A stretch of 19,912 nucleotides of DNA, from the NCBI GenBank assembly GCA_016198605.1, contig JACQIG010000064.1, forward strand, positions 1 through 19,912. The letters are read 5' to 3'. The translations under genes were made by a program, and so were the position numbers. The stretch is from Candidatus Aenigmatarchaeota archaeon. GTDB lineage: Archaea > Aenigmatarchaeota > Aenigmatarchaeia > QMZP01. Below the pieces are notes generated by a model. That model saw only the letters and a list, made by a program, of their open reading frames with translations. It ran no database searches and was not told the DNA's origin. This document shows, in pieces, positions 15,084-19,912 of the stretch. The first letter of the stretch is position 1. The number at the start of each line of letters is the position of its first letter.

Positions 15084-15091
15084 AATAAATT
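15084..15091 (-). promoter_or_regulatory. TATA box for gene 14518-15060
   Basis: Minus-strand AATTTATT is centred about 27 bases upstream of ATG 15060, in the 36-base gap between the two paralogs. Confidence 0.5.
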
Positions 15092-15096
15092 GGTTT

Positions 15097-15693
15097 TCAG
15101 GATTTTATCTCAATCGTGAAGACGTCATCGCCGTATATGTTTTCCTGGGAAGTGTCCTGGAGCGTGGTGCATTGGGGAACGGCGCAGACGAGCACCCTGA
15201 ACCTGTAGAGCCCCGGCCTGGCGTTTGACAGCGGCTTTATGACAACGTCGCTTGTCTCCGCCTCGCCTGCGGGCACAAGCTCTGAAAGCCCCTGGCTTGC
15301 GGCGGTGTAGGAAAGCCAGCCATTGACCACGGGCCTCAGCGAATTCACGTCAGCCCCCTGGAGTTCCCCGCCAACCCCTTCAAGGTATATGCTTATGTAG
15401 AACCTCCTGTCATTGGCAGGGTCGTCATTCCGGAGGCCTATCGCAAAGCTTCCGGTCTCGCCCCTCTTCCATTCTGTGACAGCAGGGGCGGCTATCCCCA
15501 CTTTCCCGCCCTCGGAAAGGTCCTTGAGCAGGTTGTCCCTTGCTATCTGCGTCACCTTGTGTGTCAGGTCCGATATGCCAGGGAATATGCCCTGAAGGAA
15601 TGTTATTGCGAGCGTAAGGAGCACGACTGCGACGACAACGATGACGACAAAACTAAGGCTCAACTCAAAGCCGCCCTTCATGCGGTGTGGCAT
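15097..15693 (-). CDS. Pilin-like anchored Ig-like protein with class III-type signal
   Basis: 198 residues from ATG 15693 (MPHRMKGGFEL...). A longer start at 15717 lies inside the TATA box and is rejected; ATG 15681 is possible. The signal has basic residues, a KG/G junction and Glu at +3, the same KG-x-x-E layout as the 644-residue protein, followed by a Val-rich helix (about 13-35). The extracellular part is a beta-sandwich with WKRGETGSFAIGL, RFYISIYLEG and PGLYRFRVLVCAVPQC, and is paralogous to the downstream 14518-15060 product. It carries a longer central loop (GVGGELQGADVNSLRP) than its paralog. Likely an anchored pilus-like subunit. Confidence 0.77.
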   Translation of the reverse strand: MPHRMKGGFELSLSFVVIVVVAVVLLTLAITFLQGIFPGISDLTHKVTQIARDNLLKDLSEGGKVGIAAPAVTEWKRGETGSFAIGLRNDDPANDRRFYISIYLEGVGGELQGADVNSLRPVVNGWLSYTAASQGLSELVPAGEAETSDVVIKPLSNARPGLYRFRVLVCAVPQCTTLQDTSQENIYGDDVFTIEIKS

Positions 15694-15716
15694 AGTAACT
15701 ATTTGTCCGCCGGCCA

Positions 15717-15725
15717 TTTATATAG
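15717..15725 (-). promoter_or_regulatory. TATA box for gene 15097-15693
   Basis: Minus-strand CTATATAAA, centred about 28 bases upstream of ATG 15693. It decides the start codon because the longer candidate start overlaps it. It lies within three bases of the stop of the upstream gene. Confidence 0.6.
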
Positions 15726-15727
15726 GT

Positions 15728-16111
15728 TCAGAACCGGCGGTCAAAAACAAAGCGCGTCCTTGTGTCTATCTTCGGGCTTGACGCCATTATGTCAACCTCG
15801 AGTGTTGAAGGGAAAGGGCCTGACGTGCTGCATGTGAAGTTGTGGCTGGCCTCAATGAAGAAGCCGCCCATTGGCTGCCTGTCGCGGATGAATTCCGAGA
15901 GCTCCCCAAGGTTCCTCTCCGCTTCCGTACAGTCCCCGGAGGTGGCCAGGGTTGCGTTGAAGGCGTCCCTGATGTTGTTGGTCAGGGCGACATCATCGTT
16001 CTCCAGCGGCTCCAGCGGCCTTATGGCGCCATACTGCAGGAGCAGCTGCTGGACGACGAACACCAGGCCGACAAGGAACACCATGGATACTATGAAGAAC
16101 TGGCCCTTCAT
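15728..16111 (-). CDS. Small class III-signal pilin-like protein
   Basis: 127 residues, first gene of the minus-strand cluster. MKGQFFIVSMVFL has the KG/Q junction right at the start and then a hydrophobic helix (about 5-25). Glu at +5 is lacking. The extracellular part is short: a helical DDVALTNNIRDAFNATLA stretch, a C-x-E-AER segment, FTCSTSGPF giving two cysteines in total, and a C-terminal strand pair ending RFVFDRRF. Two N-glycosylation sequons (NAT, NFT) are present. Size fits a minor pilin. A weak TATA box (minus CTCTTTAACC) lies about 24 bases upstream. Confidence 0.76.
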   Translation of the reverse strand: MKGQFFIVSMVFLVGLVFVVQQLLLQYGAIRPLEPLENDDVALTNNIRDAFNATLATSGDCTEAERNLGELSEFIRDRQPMGGFFIEASHNFTCSTSGPFPSTLEVDIMASSPKIDTRTRFVFDRRF

Positions 16112-16130
16112 ATTTGATTATTGTCTTCGG

Positions 16131-16140
16131 GGTTAAAGAG
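16131..16140 (-). promoter_or_regulatory. Weak TATA-like box for gene 15728-16111
   Basis: Minus-strand CTCTTTAACC lies about 24 bases upstream of ATG 16111. It is less A/T-rich than the other TATA boxes here, but nothing better is present. Confidence 0.35.
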
Positions 16141-16164
16141 CCTTGGGTTAATACTCATTCACAT

Positions 16165-16404
16165 TCAAAAGATCTCTCGCCTAATGTCGCCAAGCGTATA
16201 ACTGCCGCCAATGTCGCCCCAGACATTAAGCATGTGTACGCTGTAGAAAAAAGGTTTGGTCCCTGCATCCCGGAAATAACGGAACTCAGGCGTTTTGCAT
16301 ATCCGGGCTTCAGCCACGCCTTCGGCTGTTTCAACTTCAAACGTGAATGGCAGCGGGAGGCTACCAATCCTTGTGTCATCGGCATATTGGGACATGCACC
16401 ACAT
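16165..16404 (-). CDS. Small hypothetical protein downstream of aspS
   Basis: 79 residues from ATG 16404, four bases after the aspS stop, or 76 from ATG 16395, which has a GGTG sequence a few bases upstream. No TATA box separates it from aspS, so it is probably co-transcribed. It has no signal or membrane helix. Composition is normal for a soluble protein (PLPFTFEVETAEGVAEARIC, then FFYSVHMLNVWGDIGG). A second overlapping frame at 16155-16385 is Lys/Ser/Ala-rich and less protein-like. No family recognised, and the short length makes it a moderate call. Confidence 0.45.
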   Translation of the reverse strand: MWCMSQYADDTRIGSLPLPFTFEVETAEGVAEARICKTPEFRYFRDAGTKPFFYSVHMLNVWGDIGGSYTLGDIRREIF

Positions 16405-16408
16405 CCTG

Positions 16409-17701
16409 CTAAGGCACCAGCTTGTCAGGCGTCCTCGGGAAGAGTATCGTCTCCCTCACGTGTTCTATGCCCACTATCTGCTGCACCAGCCTGTCTGCGC
16501 CCAGGCCGAATCCCCCGTGGCTCGGCATGCCCCAGAGGAAGGCGTTGAGGAAGAACTCAAACTTGTGCGGGTCCAGGCCCTTGGACTTCATCACAGACAC
16601 TAGCTTGTCATGCCTGTGCTCGCGCTGGCCTCCTGAAGCTATCTCAAGGCCCTGGTTGTCCAGGTCTATGCCGCGTGAATGGTCGCCGTCCATCATTATG
16701 TAGAAGGGCTTTATCTTGGCGGGGTATTTGGTGATGAAATACCAATCATGGCCTTTCTTGGCCATCAGCTCCCCCAGCTTCTTCTCGTGGGGATCGTCAA
16801 GGTCATCGCCCCACTCTATTTTGACATCCTCCTTCCCGAGAAGCTTGATGACATCATCATATGCCAGCCTCTTGAAGGGAGCCTCAGGGACATCAATCTT
16901 CCTCCCTATTATTTCAAGCTCCGTCCTGCACGCCTTCCTTATGTCCTTGTAAACACCGCATATGAGCCCGTCAAGCACGCGCATCACATCCTCCTCAGAG
17001 TCTATCCATGCCAGCTCAGCGTCCACCGAGAGGAATTCTGAGACGTGCCTCCTTGTGTGGAACTTCTCCGCGCGGAAGACGGAGCCGATCTCATATATCC
17101 TGTCAAGGCCGGAGGCCATCATCATCTGCTTGTACAGCTGCGGGCTCTGCCTGAGGAAGGCCTCCTTCTGGTAGTATATGAGCGGGAAAAGCGTTGCGCC
17201 CCCTTCCGCTCCTGCGGCCTGGATTATCGGGGTCTGCACCTCAACGAAGCCGCTTGACTCAAAGTAGTTCCTTACCGCTGTCAGCGTCTTGTCCCTTATC
17301 CTGAATATGGCCTGCACCTGGGGGTTCCTGAGGTCAAGGAAGCGGTAATCAAACCTCTTGTCAACGCCTGACTGTATCTTCCCGTCAAAATCAAGTGGCA
17401 GCGGGGATCGCGCCTTGCTTACAAGTTCCATCTTCTCAGGAATTACCTCAACGCCATTGGGCGCCTGCTTTGATTCTTTTGCTTCTCCTGTCACTGAAAC
17501 ACAATCTTCTCTTCCCAGCTTATTTACAAACTCAATAAGCCCCTGGGGAACCGCCCCCTTCTTCAGCGTGACCTGAATGAAGCCTTCCCTGTCACGCAGG
17601 ATAAAGAATTTCAGGCCACCTAGGTCCCTTATCTGCGCGACCCAGCCCTTCAAAAGGCACCTGCTGCCGGCTTTCACTTCATGTGTGTATGTGCGCTCCA
17701 T
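16409..17701 (-). CDS. aspS: Aspartyl-tRNA synthetase, archaeal type
   Basis: Charges tRNA-Asp with aspartate in the cytosol (class IIb). 430 residues from ATG 17701; TTG 17710 would add three. N-terminal OB-fold anticodon-binding domain (about 12-90: CLLKGWVAQIRDLGGLKF), then the catalytic core. The core has QSPQLYKQ (185-192), motif 2 FRAEKFHTRRH (209-219), SGGQREHRH, and motif 3 GGFGLGADRL (396-405). Length and order match archaeal AspRS. By recall alignment to the Thermococcus enzyme, positions 26 and 85, which set tRNA-Asp versus tRNA-Asn discrimination, are Ala22 and Pro81 here. Pro at the second site is the non-discriminating state. The gene is divergent from the OB-fold gene and shares its TATA box. 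A small ORF follows directly. Confidence 0.96.
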   Translation of the reverse strand: MERTYTHEVKAGSRCLLKGWVAQIRDLGGLKFFILRDREGFIQVTLKKGAVPQGLIEFVNKLGREDCVSVTGEAKESKQAPNGVEVIPEKMELVSKARSPLPLDFDGKIQSGVDKRFDYRFLDLRNPQVQAIFRIRDKTLTAVRNYFESSGFVEVQTPIIQAAGAEGGATLFPLIYYQKEAFLRQSPQLYKQMMMASGLDRIYEIGSVFRAEKFHTRRHVSEFLSVDAELAWIDSEEDVMRVLDGLICGVYKDIRKACRTELEIIGRKIDVPEAPFKRLAYDDVIKLLGKEDVKIEWGDDLDDPHEKKLGELMAKKGHDWYFITKYPAKIKPFYIMMDGDHSRGIDLDNQGLEIASGGQREHRHDKLVSVMKSKGLDPHKFEFFLNAFLWGMPSHGGFGLGADRLVQQIVGIEHVRETILFPRTPDKLVP

Positions 17702-17733
17702 AAAATGCAACCTAAATATATGGAAATAATTCC

Positions 17734-17743
17734 TTTTAAATAG
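17734..17743. promoter_or_regulatory. Shared TATA box between aspS and the OB-fold gene
   Basis: TTTTAAATAG contains the palindrome TTTAAA centred at 17737.5. That is 26.5 bases from ATG 17764 on the plus strand and 27.5 from TTG 17710 (36.5 from ATG 17701) on the minus strand. A second AT-rich tract (17713-17721) lies too close to the aspS start to serve it. Two-way use is inferred. Confidence 0.5.
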
Positions 17744-17763
17744 ATTGATTTGCTGTATTAATC

Positions 17764-18099
17764 ATGCCAGAGGATAGGGAATTCCAGAGGAGGCTGCCCT
17801 CTGTCAGCAGGAACGTCTCCGGGATCAAGGGGGAGGACATAAGGGTGCTCCTACTTGGGACTGTGATAGAGCATGATGAAACGATGCTGGTGCTTGACGA
17901 CGGCACGGGGCAGATAAGCGTCACGCTGCCAAAGGAGAAGCCGGAAATAAGGCCGTCAATGCTGATCCGCGTATTCGGCCGCGTGATACCAATGGAAGGC
18001 GGCTTTGAGATCCAGGGCGAGATAATACAGGACATGGGCAAGCTGGACATGGAGCTTTACAGGAAGATACAGAACATGGAAGAAAAGGCCAATGCCTGA
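17764..18099 (+). CDS. Single OB-fold nucleic-acid-binding protein (RPA-like)
   Basis: 111 residues. A five-strand OB-fold pattern fills about residues 24-90: IRVLLLGTVIEHDETMLVLDDGTGQISVTL, then SMLIRVFGRVIPMEGGFEIQGEII, with the DDGTG turn typical of RPA2/Stn1-type OB folds. A short basic and helical N-terminus and a charged helical C-terminus flank it. No zinc finger and no second OB domain, so it is smaller than canonical RPA. It precedes PCNA by 53 bases on the same strand, though PCNA has its own TATA box. A single-stranded DNA-binding or replication accessory role is likely. A tRNA- or RNA-binding OB protein is the alternative, given the divergent aspS. Confidence 0.8.
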   Translation: MPEDREFQRRLPSVSRNVSGIKGEDIRVLLLGTVIEHDETMLVLDDGTGQISVTLPKEKPEIRPSMLIRVFGRVIPMEGGFEIQGEIIQDMGKLDMELYRKIQNMEEKANA

Positions 18100-18123
18100 C
18101 TTGAAACAAAGCCTGCGTTAAAG

Positions 18124-18133
18124 CTTATAAATC
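18124..18133 (+). promoter_or_regulatory. TATA box for PCNA
   Basis: CTTATAAATC, with TTATAAAT centred 24.5 bases upstream of ATG 18153, so the PCNA mRNA is probably leaderless. It lies in the 53-base gap after the OB-fold gene. Confidence 0.6.
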
Positions 18134-18152
18134 TAAACCCCCATTCCTATCT

Positions 18153-18902
18153 ATGTTCAAGGCGACGCTGACTGACGTGGATTTGCTGAAGAATTCAATC
18201 CCGATAATTTCTGAGATAATAGACGAGGGGCTTTTCAAGGTTGACAAGTCAGGGATAAGCCTGCTCTCGCCTGACAGGACAATGGTCTCCGTGATAGACT
18301 TCCGCCTGCATGCTGCCGCTTTTGAGAGCTACGAGGTTGAGGGTGAGCAGGAGATGGGGCTCAACATGGCCAATTTCGTGTCAGTGCTCAGGAGGGTTAA
18401 ATCCACGGACAAGGTGACGCTGGAGCTTTCGGGGAAGACCAACAAGCTGAAGATAACAGTGGAGGGCGACAGCAGGAGGGTGTTTGAGATACCCCTGCTG
18501 GACATAAAGGCGGAGAAGCCCCCGATAGAGCAGCTCGCGTTCCCAGGGAGGGTTGAGGTGGAATCAAGGCTGATAGAAGAGGGCATAGCCGATGCCGATG
18601 TTGTGGGGGATTCCGTTGTTTTCGAGCTGAAGCCTGAGGTTTTCTCCATGAGGGCAAGGGGTGACGTCTCTTCCGCCGAGCTGGCAATTGCAAAAGGGGA
18701 CTCGGGCATGCTCAAGATACAGGCAAAGGAGAGCCTCGCGGCGCGATACCCGCTGGAATACCTCAAGAAGATGATCAAGGCCAACAAGCTCTCCAACCAG
18801 ATGTCCATTGAGCTGGGGAACGACTACCCGATGAGGCTTGACTTCAGGTCCATAGACAAGCTCAGCCTGTCTTTCATCCTGGCCCCGAGGGTTGAGGAGT
18901 AG
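18153..18902 (+). CDS. pcn: DNA polymerase sliding clamp (PCNA)
   Basis: Forms a ring around DNA that tethers polymerases, FEN1, ligase and repair nucleases. 249 residues is the standard archaeal length. The two clamp folds are visible: FKATLTDVDLLKNSIPIISEIIDEGLFKV, SGISLLSPDRTMVSVIDFRL and MGLNMANFVSVLRRVKSTDKV in the first, the connecting region around PPIEQLAFPGRVEV, then the second domain with DSVVFELKPEVFSMRARGD and YPLEYLKKMIKANKLSNQMSIEL. It ends in SFILAPRVEE, matching the acidic C-terminal APR(I/V)E-type tail of archaeal clamps. Only one copy is in the window, so a homotrimer is likely. The OB-fold gene upstream and Ogg2 downstream fit a replication and repair neighbourhood. Confidence 0.97.
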   Translation: MFKATLTDVDLLKNSIPIISEIIDEGLFKVDKSGISLLSPDRTMVSVIDFRLHAAAFESYEVEGEQEMGLNMANFVSVLRRVKSTDKVTLELSGKTNKLKITVEGDSRRVFEIPLLDIKAEKPPIEQLAFPGRVEVESRLIEEGIADADVVGDSVVFELKPEVFSMRARGDVSSAELAIAKGDSGMLKIQAKESLAARYPLEYLKKMIKANKLSNQMSIELGNDYPMRLDFRSIDKLSLSFILAPRVEE

Positions 18903-18904
18903 GG

Positions 18905-19180
18905 CTATTTCAGTAGCTTGGAAATTTCACTTTCTGTCATCAGTCTAACAACTCTTCCGTTGTGCTTGGCGGTGAATTCCACAACCTTTTCCATCACACG
19001 ATCCAGGTCGGTGTCTTGGTATATTGCCGCAACAGCCGGTGAAAGACTCAGGACGTCATGCGATTCAAATTTCCTGCCAAATGAGGGCTTCAGCTCGCCG
19101 TTGACAGCGTATGGTTTGTCAGTCCACTTTTTTACTTCGCCGCCATAAACGCTGATGACCCCATACCATTTTTCTTTCAT
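18905..19180 (-). CDS. Small hypothetical protein
   Basis: 91 residues from ATG 19180 (MKEKWYGVISVYGGEV...), convergent with PCNA and ending two bases after it. A strong TATA box is centred about 26 bases upstream, supporting a real leaderless gene. No signal peptide or membrane helix. The N-terminal half looks beta-rich (WYGVISVYGGEVKKWTDKPY). The C-terminal half has a DLDRVMEKVVEFTAKHNGR helix followed by VVRLMTESEISKLL. No family recognised. Confidence 0.65.
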   Translation of the reverse strand: MKEKWYGVISVYGGEVKKWTDKPYAVNGELKPSFGRKFESHDVLSLSPAVAAIYQDTDLDRVMEKVVEFTAKHNGRVVRLMTESEISKLLK

Positions 19181-19202
19181 GACATTTTCTTATGCTTATC
19201 CG

Positions 19203-19211
19203 TATATAAAG
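19203..19211 (-). promoter_or_regulatory. TATA box for gene 18905-19180
   Basis: Plus-strand TATATAAAG (minus CTTTATATA), centred about 26 bases from ATG 19180. The flanking bases continue to an AAAGCTT-type sequence like the one at the diguanylate cyclase promoter. Confidence 0.6.
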
Positions 19212-19257
19212 CTTTCTATTAACTACTTATAAGAGATTACATTTTGCATAACAAGGC

Positions 19258-19263
19258 TTTAAT
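19258..19263 (+). promoter_or_regulatory. Weak TATA-like box for the Ogg2 gene
   Basis: TTTAAT is centred 25.5 bases upstream of ATG 19286, the spacing seen elsewhere in the window. The match is short. A stronger-looking CTTATAAG at 19227-19234 would instead give a leader of about 29 bases. Confidence 0.3.
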
Positions 19264-19285
19264 TCAGGCTGCCAATATTTACCCT

Positions 19286-19912
19286 ATGCAGGACCTCCTG
19301 AAGGCTTACGGCTCAAGGAAAAGGCTGATACGCAAGAGGCTTGCTGAATTCAGGTCAGTGTGGCGCGGGCCTGAGGGCAGGCTATTTGAGGAGTTCTGCT
19401 TCTGCCTGTTCACGCCAATGACCAAGGCCAGGAACTGCGACAGGGCCGTGAACATATTGAGGGAAAAAGACTTGCTATTTGGCGGAAATGAGTTTGAAGT
19501 CAGGAAAAGCCTGAGAAGGATAGTGAGGTTCCATAACACGAAGTCAAAATACCTTGTTGGGAACAGGAAAATGTTTTTTGCTAATGGCAGCTCACTGAAG
19601 GACTCGCTTGAAAACCTTGACAGCCAATTTGAGATGAGGGAGTGGCTTGTGAGGAACGTGAAAGGCTTCGGCTACAAGGAGGCATCGCATTTCCTGAGGA
19701 ACATTGGTTTCACTGATTTGGCCATACTTGACAGGCACATAATGAGGAACCTTGTGAAGTATGGCGCGATAAGGAAGATGCCAAAGACGCTGACCAGGAA
19801 GAATTATATTTCCATTGAGGGAAAAATGAAAAAATTCTCCGAAAAGACAGGCATCCCATTGGACGAGCTTGACCTGCTTTTCTGGTCAATGGAGACAGGA
19901 GAGGTATTTAAA
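19286..19912 (+). CDS. 8-oxoguanine DNA glycosylase/AP lyase, Ogg2 family (3' end at window edge)
   Basis: Removes 8-oxoguanine from DNA and cleaves the abasic site in base-excision repair. The frame from ATG 19286 gives 209 residues and is still open at the last base. Archaeal Ogg2 proteins of the Methanocaldococcus type are about this long and end in a similar METGKV-type tail (here METGEVFK), so probably only the stop codon is missing. The helix-hairpin-helix with the catalytic Lys is KGFGYKEASHFLRNIGF. The catalytic Asp is in AILDRHIMRNL, which follows at the expected distance. The N-terminal half is helical (RLFEEFCFCLFTPMTKARNC). An alternative start is not needed because the N-terminus fits the family. 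Confidence 0.92.
   Translation, partial: MQDLLKAYGSRKRLIRKRLAEFRSVWRGPEGRLFEEFCFCLFTPMTKARNCDRAVNILREKDLLFGGNEFEVRKSLRRIVRFHNTKSKYLVGNRKMFFANGSSLKDSLENLDSQFEMREWLVRNVKGFGYKEASHFLRNIGFTDLAILDRHIMRNLVKYGAIRKMPKTLTRKNYISIEGKMKKFSEKTGIPLDELDLLFWSMETGEVFK

Noticed and set aside
15694..15717. Longer N-terminus (MAGGQIVT...) for the pilin-like gene 15097-15693
   Set aside because: The start codon would lie inside the TATA box, and the predicted transcript begins downstream of it.
16155..16385. Alternative minus-strand frame overlapping the small gene after aspS
   Set aside because: The other frame (16165-16404) starts four bases after aspS and has a more protein-like composition. Only one can be real, and that one is preferred.
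1..19912. Search by eye for tRNA, rRNA, CRISPR, transposases and phage genes
   Set aside because: Intergenic spaces are all shorter than about 110 bases and show no cloverleaf, repeat-spacer or transposase features.

Overview
The window is a stretch of archaeal chromosome. The marker genes are archaeal or eukaryote-like: a sliding clamp (PCNA), a helicase-less XPF/Hef-type nuclease, an archaeal aspartyl-tRNA synthetase and an Ogg2-type 8-oxoguanine glycosylase. Most genes start almost exactly 25-27 bases downstream of the centre of an A/T-only TATA box, which implies leaderless mRNAs. The bulk sequence is moderately GC-rich and strongly prefers AGG for Arg and ATA for Ile. Many short membrane proteins carry KG/Q-type (class III, pilin-like) signals. 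Together these suggest a DPANN-type archaeon (Micrarchaeota, Diapherotrites or Aenigmarchaeota-like). That placement is inference; phylogeny was not possible here.

Layout. 1-83: 3' tail of an unidentified gene. 136-1848: pyrG (CTP synthase). 1909-2646: a stand-alone GGDEF diguanylate cyclase with intact catalytic and inhibitory motifs, AT-richer than its neighbours and behind a palindromic promoter. 2643-3317 (minus): XPF/ERCC4-type nuclease. 3368-5062 (plus): a membrane-anchored surface protein. The last two diverge from a single TATA box placed symmetrically between them.

5078-16111 (all minus strand): a cell-surface cluster read from 16111 down to 5078. It has eight short-to-medium proteins with an N-terminal hydrophobic helix, most of them type IV pilin-like, with extracellular beta-rich or Cys-containing domains. 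It ends with a 1509-residue secreted Cys-rich repeat protein translationally coupled to a 644-residue pilin-like protein. Two adjacent members (15097-15693 and 14518-15060) are clear paralogs. A small unrelated ORF (11625-11846) sits inside. No assembly ATPase, platform protein or prepilin peptidase is present, so the cluster supplies substrates or structural parts for machinery encoded elsewhere. A host-contact or adhesion appendage is a reasonable hypothesis but is not demonstrated.

16165-17701 (minus): aspS plus a small downstream gene. 17764-18902 (plus): a single OB-fold protein followed by PCNA. 18905-19180 (minus): small unknown protein. 19286-19912 (plus): Ogg2-family DNA glycosylase/lyase, running off the window at or just before its stop codon. 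OB-fold protein, PCNA, Ogg2 and the XPF-like nuclease give the flanks a DNA replication and repair flavour around the surface cluster.

No tRNA, rRNA, CRISPR array, transposase or other mobile element was recognised, and no gene-free stretch longer than about 110 bases exists.
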